64,000 nt of DNA from Acinetobacter lwoffii (GTDB lineage Bacteria > Pseudomonadota > Gammaproteobacteria > Pseudomonadales > Moraxellaceae), in assembly GCF_019343495.1 (NCBI RefSeq), contig NZ_CP072551.1:44849-108848 (forward strand), read 5' to 3'. Below, piece by piece: positions 29,907 to 39,262 of this stretch. Numbering within the stretch: position 1 is the stretch's first letter; each line of letters opens with the position of its first letter. The notes beneath the pieces are model-generated. The model was not told the DNA's origin. It saw only the letters and a program-made list of their open reading frames with translations, and searched no databases. The translations under genes and the position numbers were made by a program.

Positions 29907-30722
29907 TTAAGCAGCCATTAGAGGTGGCCTTCCTTTGTTTGCTTGGTGTGGTCTTTCATGGTTGTAATGCCACAGCCAGTTTGTTGCATAATCTTGTACT
30001 TCATCCAAAGTATCAAATAAATGTTTGCTCAGCCAACTATAACGTATAGTCCGATTATAGCGTTCAATATACGCATTCTGCTGTGGTTTACCTGGTTGAA
30101 TATATTCAATACGAATACCTTGTTCAGTTGCCCAGCGTACAAATTCGTGACTGATAAACTCCGGGCCATTGTCACACCGAATAACTAACAGTTTTTCTCG
30201 CCATTCCAATAACTGATTCAATGTGTGAATAACCCTGATCGTGGGTAATGAGAATCCTGCTTCAATAGTCAAACCTTCTCGACGGTAATCATCAATCACA
30301 TTCAACAATCGGAACTTACGACTATCGATCAGCTGGTCATGCATAAAATCCAGTGACCAGACCTGATTTGCCCGGATCGGCTCTTTCAGTGGTTCTGGTG
30401 CATGCCGTTTTAGTCTTCTTCTCGGTTTAATGCGCAGATTCAGTGCTAACTCACAGTAAATGCGATAAACACGCTTATGATTCCAAACATGGTTTTCAAC
30501 ATGACGTAGATAAGAGAAACACAGACCAAAACCCCAATCTGTATTTTCTTCAGTGAGCTCAATGAGCTGTTCTGCAATTAATGTATTGTCATCGTTTAAC
30601 TTGGATTGATAACGGTAGCAGGTTTCACTGATACTAAATGCTCGGCAAGCCAAACGAATGCTAATCGCATAGTGGGCAACTGCCTGTTGTGCCATCTTAC
30701 GTCGGCAAGATGGCCTCACCAC
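29907..30722 (-). CDS. IS3-family transposase OrfB
   Basis: 271-aa integrase-core protein with DDE residues in [23 protein letters not shown] and the C-terminal ...[14 protein letters not shown]. It overlaps orfA by 7 bases, the layout used for programmed -1 frameshifting to make OrfAB. The frame is intact. Confidence 0.88.
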   Translation of the reverse strand: MVRPSCRRKMAQQAVAHYAISIRLACRAFSISETCYRYQSKLNDDNTLIAEQLIELTEENTDWGFGLCFSYLRHVENHVWNHKRVYRIYCELALNLRIKPRRRLKRHAPEPLKEPIRANQVWSLDFMHDQLIDSRKFRLLNVIDDYRREGLTIEAGFSLPTIRVIHTLNQLLEWREKLLVIRCDNGPEFISHEFVRWATEQGIRIEYIQPGKPQQNAYIERYNRTIRYSWLSKHLFDTLDEVQDYATNWLWHYNHERPHQANKGRPPLMAA

Positions 30723-30982
30723 TTTTTTGCCATCGCTTCCTGAATGATCTCTGCCTTTAAGCGTTCCTCAGCATACATCTTTTTAAGTCTGGTATTTTCT
30801 GCTTCCAGTTCTTTGAGTTTTGCCATTAATGATGTATCCATACCGCCATATTTGGCACGCCATTTATAGAAGGTCGCATTACTCATACCGTGTTCACGAC
30901 AAAGGGCGGCTACAGGTGTGCCAGACTCCGCCTGTTTCAAAATGGATATGATCTGACTGTCAGTAAATTTAGATGTTTTCAT
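30716..30982 (-). CDS. IS3-family transposase OrfA
   Basis: 88-aa HTH protein: [20 protein letters not shown], then [21 protein letters not shown], followed by a leucine-zipper-like segment ([21 protein letters not shown]). Intact; partner of OrfB. Confidence 0.88.
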   Translation of the reverse strand: MKTSKFTDSQIISILKQAESGTPVAALCREHGMSNATFYKWRAKYGGMDTSLMAKLKELEAENTRLKKMYAEERLKAEIIQEAMAKKW

Positions 30983-31053
30983 GCAGAATCTCCTGCCTAT
31001 ACTTTAAGAGAAAATTCTACTTTTAGGTCCTATTGTTTTTAGGAGGGATTACT

Positions 31054-31404
31054 GGGTACAAACATGGACATGATGAATCCAGATCAAACAAAAGAATAAT
31101 TTGATTTTCGTTTGAAACTTTCTTTTCCAAATGAATTGTTTTTAAAGCAAACATAGTAAAGTTTATGAAGTATTCTTGAGGTCAACATATTATATTTTAC
31201 AAATGAAATTGAAATTATTTAAGTTATTGAATTTTCGTTTAATAAAAGAAGATATGAAGTTATTATCAGGTATAAGTCATTTAACATAATCAATATTATA
31301 CGAAATCAGTGTGTTAGAACCCATTTAAAGTGTCTATATTCTCACCAATAAAAATGTCTGGTTTATGATGGTTTTTATCACCATGGACTGGATATAAAAT
31401 ATAG
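31054..31404. other. AT-rich spacer between two IS elements
   Basis: No gene or clear motif up to about 31325. The last 80 bases contain the left end of the following element (GTGTCTATATTCTCACCAAT, inverted partner near 32757-32790). Confidence 0.4.
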
Positions 31405-32739
31405 ATGCTGATCACTATGTCTGATAAAGAAATTCAACGTCTTGCAGTTCTGCAAGACGTTAGAGATCATCGTATTACCCAGGTCCGTGCTGCTGAAATC
31501 CTGAATCTTTCCACCCGTCAAATTACCCGGTTATTGCAGAAGCTCAATCAAGATGGTGTCTCAGGTATGGCACATGCCAGTCGTGGTCAACCGGGTCATC
31601 GTCGCCATGACGTCCTGTTAAAATCAGAATGTCTTTCCATTATTTCTGAACATTTGCTGGGCTTTGGTCCTACATTGGCTCATGAGAAGCTCAGCAGCAT
31701 GTTTGGCCTGCATATCCCGGTAGAAACGGTTCGTCGCTGGATGACTGCAAATGACCTCTGGATTCCTCGATCCAAGCGCCTGAAACGTCCATATCAGCCT
31801 CGATACAACCGTGATTGCTTCGGTGAGCTGATCCAGATCGATGGCTCATATCACGACTGGTTTGAAGGTCGAGCTTCCAAATGCTGCTTGCTGGTTTATA
31901 TCGATGACGCCACTGGAAAGCTGTTGCATCTGCGCTTTTGTGAGGCTGAAACGACCTTTGATTATATGCTTTCAACCCGAGCCTACATTGAGCAATACGG
32001 CAAGCCTTTAGCGTTTTATAGCGATAAACACTCGGTATTCCGAGTGAATCAGAAATCGAGCCAAGATAGCCAGATCACGCAATTTGGGCGGATCCTGAAT
32101 GAGTTAAACATTGATATTGTCTTCGCCAACTCCCCACAAGCCAAAGGCCGCGTAGAACGTGCCAATAGAACTCTTCAGGACCGTCTGATCAAGGAGATGC
32201 GCCTGGAAGGTATCTGTTCGATTGCTGAGGCCAATGCATGGTTGCCCTGCTTTATCGAGCAGTTCAATCAGAAGTTCGCCAAATATGCGCGAAACTCAAA
32301 GAATTTACATCGGCCATTAACCGAATCTGATCTTGAACTGGATGATATTTTTACCTGGCAGGAACCGCGTAAGGTCACCAAGAATCTGACCCTGACCTAT
32401 GACAAATGTATTTATATGCTTGAGCCAACAGTACTGAATCATAAGCTGATTGGGCAATACATTTCATTTCTAGAGTATCCGGATGGCACTGTGGCCCTCA
32501 TGCATGAAGGGCGAAAGCTCAACTACAGCATCTTCAATAAATTGGCTGGGCTGCAGCAAAATGAGATTGTTGAGAATAAACGGTTAGGTACAGTTCTGGC
32601 ACATATTCAGCAACAGCATGAAGAGTTGGAAAAACAGAATAAACGTTCCCGTCTCAAGAAAAGTATGCCGAGTCGTAAAGCTCAGAAAGCTGTTATTGAA
32701 CAAAGAAAGTTAAATCCTGTGCTTGACTCTTGTGGTTAA
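31405..32739 (+). CDS. ISNCY-like (integrase-core) transposase, intact
   Basis: 444-aa transposase. An N-terminal HTH (RITQVRAAEILNLSTRQITR) is followed by a DDE integrase core with LIQIDGSYHDWFEGR, YSDKHSVFR and NSPQAKGRVERANRTLQDRL. The C-terminal part is basic (KNKRSRLKKSMPSRKAQK). Family assigned from the single long frame and domain order. ATG at 31405 or 31417 are both possible. The frame is undamaged and may be active. Confidence 0.82.
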   Translation: MLITMSDKEIQRLAVLQDVRDHRITQVRAAEILNLSTRQITRLLQKLNQDGVSGMAHASRGQPGHRRHDVLLKSECLSIISEHLLGFGPTLAHEKLSSMFGLHIPVETVRRWMTANDLWIPRSKRLKRPYQPRYNRDCFGELIQIDGSYHDWFEGRASKCCLLVYIDDATGKLLHLRFCEAETTFDYMLSTRAYIEQYGKPLAFYSDKHSVFRVNQKSSQDSQITQFGRILNELNIDIVFANSPQAKGRVERANRTLQDRLIKEMRLEGICSIAEANAWLPCFIEQFNQKFAKYARNSKNLHRPLTESDLELDDIFTWQEPRKVTKNLTLTYDKCIYMLEPTVLNHKLIGQYISFLEYPDGTVALMHEGRKLNYSIFNKLAGLQQNEIVENKRLGTVLAHIQQQHEELEKQNKRSRLKKSMPSRKAQKAVIEQRKLNPVLDSCG

Positions 32740-32870
32740 AAACAGGACATTTTAAATGGTTTATCGCATAGACATTTTAATTGGTGAATAACACAGTGTT
32801 GTAAGCCCAAAATAGAAATGTCCGCTTTTAGAATGTGCACTTTTGCAATTTCCTTAGCGGACGGTTTGAT

Positions 32871-33165
32871 ATGTTGGTGTCTATGTCGGATAAAGAACTT
32901 AAACGATTGTCGGTCTTGCAGGAAATCTGCGATCAACGCATAACTCAATCCCAGGCTGCTCAGCTACTTCATATTTCAGAATGTCAGGTCAGACGCTTAC
33001 TGCAGAAATACAAAGTTCAAGGTCCAGCTGTATTAGCCCATACGGGTCGTGGCCAAACCAGCAATTCCAGGCTTTCTGAAGAACTCAGACTCAAGTGCCT
33101 CAATATTGTTTCTGATCAACTGCATGGTTTCGGACCAACCTTGGCGCATGAAAAGCTTATTCAAC
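32871..33165 (+). pseudogene. Second ISNCY-like transposase, N-terminal fragment
   Basis: About 98 codons parallel the preceding transposase (MSDKELKRLSVLQEICDQRI, then FGPTLAHEKL). They then join an unrelated IS3 fragment at about 33165-33172. Divergence from the intact copy shows it is a different, older element. Confidence 0.75.
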
Positions 33166-33171
33166 AGGAGT

Positions 33172-33516
33172 TATGGTTCATTCTGACCAAGGCAGTCAGT
33201 ACTGTAGTCGTGCTTTTAGAGCGCTATTATTGACGAATAACTGTATTCAAAGTATGTCACGCAGTCTTGCGCAGTACACTGCTCATGTTGGGACAATGCA
33301 GTGACTGAAAGCTTCTTTCATACATTGAAAGGTCATGTAATCCATGGCAGTGTGTTTGCCACTCGAAAAGAAGCGAATGCTGTCCTGTTCGACTATATCG
33401 AGATTTATTACAATCGAATCAGAATACATTCTGCAAATGGCTGGTTAAGTCCTGAAGCCTTTGAACAAAAATATTGTAAGAATTTAGAGGGATCGAATGT
33501 CCATAATACTGTCTAG
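33172..33516 (+). pseudogene. IS3-family (IS51/IS150-like) OrfB C-terminal fragment
   Basis: Encodes VHSDQGSQYCSRAFRALLLT and, after disruption at 33262-33286, VTESFFHTLKGHVIHGSVFA then a normal C-terminus with YYNRIRIHSANGWLSPEAFEQ. Between the halves, the expected SRRGNCWDNA is interrupted by a short palindromic insert (see findings). Confidence 0.75.
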
Positions 33517-33713
33517 GATCAGATAAAGGATTCTGCATCTGAAAAAAAGGCCTTTAGCTTAATTCTGAGCTTCGACTAATGACAAAATATAAGACTTCTA
33601 CCTCTGAAAATTGTAAAAAATCAATTTTTTTGATCTTTAAAGAATGAGGATATAGTATTTGTAAAATTACTTAGCTGCTTAAAACTTAATTCTAATTGGT
33701 TAATAGGTGAAAA

Positions 33714-34175
33714 ATGAAATTAGCAGAAGCTCTCTTACTTCGAAGTGATCAACAAAAAAAAATTATTTCACTAAAACAACGTATCAATGCAAATGTATTG
33801 GTACAAGATGGTGATAAACCATCTGAAGATCCAAATGAACTATTGAAACAAGTATTTTCTTTAATTCAAGAATTTCAAAAATTAAGTTATGCAATTCATG
33901 AAACTAATGCTTTAACAAAATTAAATGATGGTCGTTCTCTACTTGCTTTATTGACTTTGCGTGATGAATTTGTAGAACAGCACAAAACCCTAACTGCAGC
34001 AATAAGTAATACATCTCGTGAATCTGATCGTTATAGTACGCGGGAAATAAAGTGGCATAAAGTTATTCCAGTTTCATCATTACAAAAACAAGCTGATGAT
34101 ATTAGTCTTAAATTACGTGATTTAAATGTGTTAATTCAGTCGAATAATTGGAAAATTGATTTGATTGAAGCCTAA
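33714..34175 (+). CDS. DIP1984-family protein
   Basis: 153-aa, highly charged, alpha-helical protein of the DIP1984 family (MKLAEALLLRSDQQKKIISL, then LKQRI; conserved REIKWHKVIPV). No signal peptide or membrane segment. Function unknown. An AGGTGAAAA lies just before the ATG. It is the only intact non-mobile gene in the 29.8-38.4 kb IS cluster. Confidence 0.8.
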   Translation: MKLAEALLLRSDQQKKIISLKQRINANVLVQDGDKPSEDPNELLKQVFSLIQEFQKLSYAIHETNALTKLNDGRSLLALLTLRDEFVEQHKTLTAAISNTSRESDRYSTREIKWHKVIPVSSLQKQADDISLKLRDLNVLIQSNNWKIDLIEA

Positions 34176-34499
34176 TAGTCCTTTAGATATAATCAAGTTG
34201 AACATACTGGGCGAGTACAAGATCCCTTACTTCCACAACATAGGATTGTAAATAAAGTGTAGTGGCTTGCAAAGCAAGTGGATAAGCTTAAAATTTTAAG
34301 TACAAATCAATCCATCACTTGGCATAACTCAAATCTTTGTGCGAACAAAGTTACACGTTACTTATAACTACCATGTACTGACAGTATGTTCACCTCAATT
34401 ACTAAAAATAAAGAAATGAGCAAGCATCAGCTCAACTACATTTCTATTTTTAATTCGGTTCGGGTTTGTTGCATAACGAGCTGAAAAACAGATTTTGAA
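34176..34499. other. Spacer with no recognised gene
   Basis: Contains a small hairpin (CTTGC/GCAAG near 34270) and mixed AT-rich sequence. No open frame of interest. Confidence 0.35.
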
Positions 34500-34640
34500 A
34501 ACAGCAGATTCAAATCACAAGTGCGACACATTTGTAGTTAGTTGAAAAATTTAGGTGTATTCGTAGAATCATTAGACTTTTTCAACTCGCAATTGGAAAG
34601 CACGCAATGAAGAAATACACCCAACTCTCTCAAGATGAAA
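34500..34640 (+). mobile_element. IS30-like element, 5' end only
   Basis: A leader leads to an ATG at 34606 and KKYTQLSQDE, the usual start of IS30-family transposases. It is cut after 11-12 codons by the IS66 end at 34641. Assigned from a short match only. Confidence 0.45.
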
Positions 34641-34721
34641 GTAAGCGTCCGCTGAGCCTCACTTTTTCTCACTCATGAATACCACGATAGTGTCCACTAA
34701 ATTTTAAGTGGACACCTATTT

Positions 34722-35148
34722 ATGGATTTAAAGACAGTTATAGACAGCACACCAATGCTAAAAAAGCCCCGTCGAACCTTCACGGCTGAATTTAAACATC
34801 AACTTATTCAGCAATGCCAGCAGCCAGATACATCAGTGGCTAAGGTCGCAATGCAACATCAGATCAATGCCAATCTGTTGCATAAATGGATTCGTCAGTC
34901 CAGATCAATGCCCCTGCATTAACACCCCCTCCATTCCACAGACTGACTTTCTTCCGGTCATGCTTCACCCGACTCCAGTCAAACAAGACGCACCTCCGCC
35001 ACCTGTGCCGGAGAAGAATGCTGTCGCTCATATCAGGATTCCATTGCATAAGGAACAAAGTTCCGCAAGGGATCAGATGATCGAGATCGACTGGCCAGTG
35101 GAGTCAGTAACTGAATTACTGTTGCTGATCCAGGGTTTGACTCAATGA
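34722..35148 (+). pseudogene. IS66 TnpA, frameshifted
   Basis: RRTFTAEFKHQLIQQCQQPD and ANLLHKWIRQSRSM lie in one frame; PVKQDAPPPPVPEKNAVAHI continues in another after about 34910. Same damage type as the copy at 21 kb, at a different base. Confidence 0.75.
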
Positions 35149-35470
35149 TCCGTATTGATGAAATCTGGTTGTCTACCCAGCCCATGGACATGCGTGCGGG
35201 TATGGATACTGCCATGGCTAAGGTGTTGAGAGTCTTTGGCTCGATCAAACCGCATTGCGCTTACCTGTTCTGTAATAAACGTGGCCATCGCATGAAAGTG
35301 CTGGTGCATGATGGACGGGGATCTGGCTGTGTGCCCGGCGGCTGGAACAGGGAAAATTCCACTGGGCGCAGGTTCACCAGGGTGAAAGCATGGCGATCAG
35401 TCTGGAACAGTTACAGTCACTGATCCAGGGTTTGCCTTGGCAGCGCATTGGTGGTGACGATGCTCTAAAC
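35145..35470 (+). pseudogene. IS66 TnpB, frameshifted
   Basis: Starts MIRIDEIWLSTQPMDMRAG and reads correctly to MKVLVHDGRG. It shifts near 35315, and the ending SLEQLQSLIQGLPWQRIG is in another frame. Confidence 0.75.
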
Positions 35471-35550
35471 CAGCTTGGTACATTCTGCTATTCTCCAAAC
35501 GTTCTATTTCCTCTGCGTCATGACCTCAGGCATACTGCGGTCATTAAAAT

Positions 35551-35928
35551 GCTGCCTGACTTAAGCCAACTGACCCATGAACAACTGCTGGAATTTACCA
35601 GACAGCTAGCGCTGCAGCATCAACAACTCGCAGAAGATAAACAACAATTAGATACCAAAGTTCAGCATCTTGAAGTATCAAATCAGCAATTGGATGCCAA
35701 AGTTCAACATCTTGAAGCATGCAACCAACATCTCTCTGTTCTCGCTCAAAAATACGAGCATGAACTTGCGCTATTTAAACAGTATAAATTCGGTAGTAAA
35801 AATGAACATCTCACCGCAAAACAAATCCACCTATGGGACGAAGCGGTTGAAGAAGATATTGCTGCGGTTGACCTGGAACTGGAACGACTGAATGCAGATA
35901 AAATGAATACAGCTGCGCAGAAAAGCGA
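35551..35928 (+). pseudogene. IS66 TnpC, N-terminal part
   Basis: The N-terminal coiled coil MLPDLSQLTHEQLLEFTRQL is followed by near-repeats of LDTKVQHLEVSNQQ and EHELALFKQYKFGSKNEHLT. Truncated by an IS5 fragment at about 35930, so no DDE domain remains. Confidence 0.75.
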
Positions 35929-35939
35929 GTATGCACGAC

Positions 35940-36163
35940 TCTAAAATCACCAAAGCGTTCGAATAAGTCTCGCCACGGGATACCTGAACGATAGCGCTTC
36001 AACAAATAGTCGGTTATCTTTGGCCGTTACTCCAACAGTACCCATTCGTCCAGGTAACAGATCTTTAACCTGTTCCCACTGATCATCTTTTAATGCATAG
36101 CGTTTAGTCATGAAAAATTATGAGGACCGGTAAGATTTTCTCAAGCTAATTGATGACACGCCC
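35940..36163 (-). pseudogene. IS5-family (two-frame type) OrfA fragment
   Basis: From the ATG at 36111 the reverse strand reads MTKRYALKDDQWEQVKDLLP, then shifts frame into KRYRSGIPWRDLFERFGDFR. The element end GGGCGTGTCATCAATTAGCT lies at 36144-36163. OrfB is missing. Confidence 0.65.
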
Positions 36164-36190
36164 TAAGAATAAAAAAATATTTATAAAAAT

Positions 36191-36299
36191 AGACGTCTTG
36201 CGTTAGTCAAAATTTAAAATTTAAACAGCCAAAAGCTACATATTATAAGGTTTTAGCCAATTCAAAAATTAGGTAAAACGATACTTTCGCAAGAGGTCT
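36191..36299. mobile_element. MITE, copy 1 (109 bp)
   Basis: Terminal inverted repeats AGACGTCTTGCG (left) and AGACCTCTTGCG (right, inverted) flank a non-coding AT-rich core. Flanked by AAT on both sides, a 3-bp target duplication. A second copy in the opposite orientation is at 56034. Confidence 0.8.
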
Positions 36300-36320
36300 A
36301 ATCTATATTTTTTAGATTTA

Positions 36321-36349
36321 GCTATACAGAATTTATCATTCTGTATAGC
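36321..36349. repeat. Perfect inverted repeat (12-bp arms)
   Basis: GCTATACAGAAT and ATTCTGTATAGC flank TTATC. No T-run follows, so it looks more like a regulator site or a residual hairpin than a terminator. It is orphaned between a MITE and an IS3 element. Confidence 0.5.
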
Positions 36350-36357
36350 ATAGACTT

Positions 36358-36383
36358 TATACTCTATTAGTATCTAGAGTATA
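36358..36383. repeat. Second inverted repeat (9-bp arms)
   Basis: TATACTCTA and TAGAGTATA flank 8 bases, directly after the previous palindrome. Possibly the other half of a lost control region. Confidence 0.4.
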
Positions 36384-36480
36384 GTAAGAGTCAGACTGCT
36401 TAGCTAAAAGTTCAATAAACTGCGGAATTGCACTTGCACTTTGAACCGTACCGGGTTTGTCGGAGACTTTTTTATTTAAG

Positions 36481-37383
36481 TTAGGCCACCTGACCTAACG
36501 GGTTAATCTTATCATAGTACATTGCTTCAAACTCAAAAGGCGACTTGTAACCCAATGCACTGTGTACACGCTCTTTATTGAACCAATCTACCCAGTTGAG
36601 TGTCGCAAGTTGTACATCCGCTAAACCTTGCCAATCTGCTTTTAAATATTCAATCACCTCTGTTTTGTATAAGCCATTCACTGTTTCAGCCAAAGCATTA
36701 TCGTATGAATCACCAGTTGTACCGACTGACGCTCGTAAATTTGCTGCTTCTAGACGATTGGTATAGCGAATGGAAAGATATTGCACACCTCTATCGGAAT
36801 GATGAATTACATTCTTTGGCATACCTCGATCATGCAAAGCTTGTTCTAATGCATCAAGCACCATATCTGTATTCATACGTGTTGATACTTTCCATCCAAC
36901 AATTGCTCGTGAAAACACATCAATAATAAATGCGGTATAGACCCAACCTGACTTGGTTTGAATATACGTAAAGTCACTGACCCACAGCTGATCTGGATGA
37001 TCAGCACTAAAATTACGTTTCACTAAATCATTCGCTCGTTTTTGATCATCTCGGCTACGGGTGGTTTGTTTGTTCTTACCTCGCCAAACACCTTGTATAC
37101 CTAGCTTTTTCATTAATCGAGCAACAGTACAGCGTGCAATAATATAGCCTTCACGTTTCAGTTTTTGCCAGACTTTACGTACACCATACCGACCTGAACT
37201 TTCCTTCCAAATTCGTTTAATCTCCTCAGCATGATGCAAGTCATGTAAATCTCGCTTTGCTCGATGTTCTGGATTTTCGCAGAGATCTAGAGTCCGGTAA
37301 TAGGTTGAAGCTGCGATCGGTAAAATCCTACAAATCGCATCAACACCATATAAGTCTTTATTGTTATGGATGAAATCCACCAT
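36481..37383 (-). CDS. IS3-family transposase OrfB
   Basis: 300-aa OrfB with HTH_21-type N-terminal region (SSGRYGVRKVWQKLKREGY) and integrase core: LWVSDFTYIQTKSGWVYTAF, NVIHHSDRGVQYLSI and DNALAETVNGLYKTE supply the DDE residues. Intact frame. Decayed relatives are at 50.5 and 62.8 kb. Confidence 0.88.
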   Translation of the reverse strand: MVDFIHNNKDLYGVDAICRILPIAASTYYRTLDLCENPEHRAKRDLHDLHHAEEIKRIWKESSGRYGVRKVWQKLKREGYIIARCTVARLMKKLGIQGVWRGKNKQTTRSRDDQKRANDLVKRNFSADHPDQLWVSDFTYIQTKSGWVYTAFIIDVFSRAIVGWKVSTRMNTDMVLDALEQALHDRGMPKNVIHHSDRGVQYLSIRYTNRLEAANLRASVGTTGDSYDNALAETVNGLYKTEVIEYLKADWQGLADVQLATLNWVDWFNKERVHSALGYKSPFEFEAMYYDKINPLGQVA

Positions 37384-37720
37384 TATTTGTGTGGGCGGTC
37401 GAGCTCCGCCTGGGCGAAAAAAGCGGCTGCTTTACGTAGAATTTCATTCGCACGTTGCAGTTCTTTATTTTCGCGTTCCAGTTGTTTGATACGTTCTTGG
37501 TCTGAAAGCTGCTGTACTTTAACTGGATTTTGTTTATCTAAATATTTTTGATACCAAACACGTAGTGTTTCAGGAGTACAACCCTTGCGCAGTATACTGC
37601 TCAGGGAGCAATAGCTGTGATCGCAGCCCAATTCGATGGATAATCTTTCTCGGATTCAATCAATAATTGAACCGCTCTTTCTCTGATTTCAGGGGTATAT
37701 TTTAATTTTGTCATCGGGAT
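37383..37720 (-). pseudogene. IS3-family transposase OrfA, disrupted by a palindromic insert
   Basis: The N-terminal KLKYTPEIRE region and the C-terminal GCTPETLRVWYQKYLDKQNP lie in different frames. At 37584-37602 the codons expected for about two residues are replaced by a 19-20 base palindromic sequence, giving a net shift. Confidence 0.75.
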
Positions 37721-37764
37721 AGTCTCTCAGAATATTGACTCTCCGACAAACCCGGTACGGTTCA

Positions 37765-38373
37765 GTTTCTAGGTGAAGGTGAGTGGAAACGTAAGAAACA
37801 TGGACCTGAATATCGTCGCCAATGGCGTAAGCTTCATATTGGCATCGATGCTGAAACCTTGCAAATACGTGCAGTACAGCTTACCACAAATAATGTGAGC
37901 GATTCGCAAGTACTCGGTGATTTACTTGCTCAAATTCCCTTAGATGAACGAATTGATTCGGTCTATACCGATGGTGCTTATGACACTAAGCACTGCAGAC
38001 AAGTCATTCTAGATCGAGATGCACATGCGGTCATTCCGCCAAGAAAAAATGCAAACCCATGGAAAGATCAGAAATTGAGATCTTTAGAGCGGAATGAGTT
38101 ACTGAAAACAGTTAAACGTTTAGGAAGAACGCTTTGGAAAAAATGGTCTGGTTATCATCGTCGAAGTTTAGTTGAAACCAAGATGCATTGCATCAAACTA
38201 TTAGGTGATAAATTAACAGCAAGGAGTTTTTCTAGTCAGGTGAATGAGATTCATGCACGCATAGCCGTATTGAACAAATTTACAGAATTAGGTCGTCCTC
38301 ATACCCAAGTTGTCACTTGAATTCTGTTCAAATGAGCAGAGTGTTGTCTTTTAAATCTTTGTGCAACAAAGCC
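37765..38373 (+). mobile_element. IS5-family element, 3' part
   Basis: Continues the transposase interrupted by IS3 and ends with TTTGTGCAACAAAGCC at 38358-38373, the IS5 terminal repeat seen repeatedly in this window. Confidence 0.8.
37768..38320 (+). pseudogene. IS5-family transposase, C-terminal two-thirds
   Basis: Reads FLGEGEWKRKKHGPEYRRQW, then RKLHIGIDAETLQIRAVQLT, SVYTDGAYDTKHC and GYHRRSLVETKMHCIKLLGD. These cover the second and third catalytic regions of the DDE domain. The N-terminal part is cut off by IS3. Confidence 0.8.
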
Positions 38374-38419
38374 CTTTAAAATTACATTTAGCATAAAATC
38401 TCTTATGCGAAGTCCAATA

Positions 38420-39220
38420 TTAAATTAATCCCTTCACAAGGAAGAAGCTTGCTACAATGACCAATAAAACTGCAAAGCATTTCTTTAACATTGCTGGCGA
38501 TAAAGCATGTGCCGCCTTCGCACCAAACTTAGCCGTAATGAAACTCATGATGCTAATGCCAATAAATGCATAAATATGCACGTAACCAATGGTATTAGGT
38601 ACATTAATCTCAGCATTTATACCAAAAATAATAAAACCTAATGCACCAGCGACAGCAATGGGGAATCCACATGCCGCAGATGTTCCAACCGCCTTCTGCA
38701 TGACCACACCATAGCGATTCAGGTACGGAACCGTCAGACTTCCACCACCTATTCCAAAAATTGCTGATGCAATCCCAATGACACTACCAGCAGTAACTTG
38801 TTGACCTGACGACGGTAAAGTTTGCGTTGAATTAATTGCTGTTTTAGCATCTGTAAGCATCGTATATGCGACCCAAATCAGAAATAAGCCAACAATGATT
38901 TGTAGATGTAACCCTGATATCAAACCAGCAATACCTGCCCCAAAAAAACAACCAATCGCCATTGGTGGAGCTAGATTTTTAAATACAGGCCATAGCACAG
39001 CGCCATTTTTATGATGTGCCATTAATGAGCTGATTGAAGTGACAACGATTGTTGCTAAAGATGTACCTAATGCGAGATGCATAACAACATCAGGGTCATA
39101 ACCCATTTGAGTAAAGACAATAAAAAGCAGTGGTACAATAATCGTACCACCGCCGACACCAAACAGCCCTGCTGCAAAACCAGCAAAAGCGCCGATGACT
39201 AAAAAGGTTATAAGTTCCAC
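38420..39220 (-). CDS. TauE/SafE-family sulfite or sulfonate exporter
   Basis: 266-aa permease with about eight hydrophobic segments and the two internal family motifs AGLFGVGGGTIIVPLLF (about 16-32) and IASAIFGIGGGSLTVPYL. The family moves sulfite, sulfoacetate and similar anions out across the inner membrane. It is the last gene of the mesX-mesD-flavin reductase run, which points to a sulfur-related substrate. The exact substrate is not known. Confidence 0.82.
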   Translation of the reverse strand: MELITFLVIGAFAGFAAGLFGVGGGTIIVPLLFIVFTQMGYDPDVVMHLALGTSLATIVVTSISSLMAHHKNGAVLWPVFKNLAPPMAIGCFFGAGIAGLISGLHLQIIVGLFLIWVAYTMLTDAKTAINSTQTLPSSGQQVTAGSVIGIASAIFGIGGGSLTVPYLNRYGVVMQKAVGTSAACGFPIAVAGALGFIIFGINAEINVPNTIGYVHIYAFIGISIMSFITAKFGAKAAHALSPAMLKKCFAVLLVIVASFFLVKGLI

Positions 39221-39262
39221 AATAAACTAACTTTAAAAAGATAAAAGAATTAAGGCATTGAG

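Larger units (their letters stand above)
29869..31053 (-). mobile_element. IS3-family element (IS407/IS2-like), apparently complete
   Basis: Imperfect terminal repeats GTAATCCTCCCATTAATAAC (left) and GTAATCCCTCCTAAAAACAA (right, inverted) enclose overlapping orfA and orfB. No clear target duplication was found. The left end touches a solitary IS5 terminal repeat (GGCTTTGTTGCACAAA, 29851-29866). Confidence 0.8.
34641..35930 (+). mobile_element. IS66-family element, second copy, truncated
   Basis: It begins with GTAAGCGTCCGCTGAGCCTC, close to the IS66 end at 19323, and carries tnpA, tnpB and the start of tnpC on the forward strand. The right part is lost where an IS5 fragment joins at about 35930. 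Confidence 0.8.
36442..37764 (-). mobile_element. IS3-family (IS51-like) element
   Basis: Bounded by TGAACCGTACCGGGTTTGTC at 36442 and its exact inverted copy ending at 37764. Contains intact orfB and a disrupted orfA. It sits inside the N-terminal half of an IS5 transposase gene. Confidence 0.88.

Noticed and set aside
35670-35760. Repeats in IS66 TnpC read as a tandem repeat or CRISPR-like array
   Set aside because: They are coding heptad repeats (VQHLExxNQQLDxK) of the coiled coil, imperfect and without spacers.
36191-36299. MITE ends start with AGAC, like the TetR half-sites
   Set aside because: The match is only four bases, the spacing is different, and the ends are explained by transposition with 3-bp duplications.
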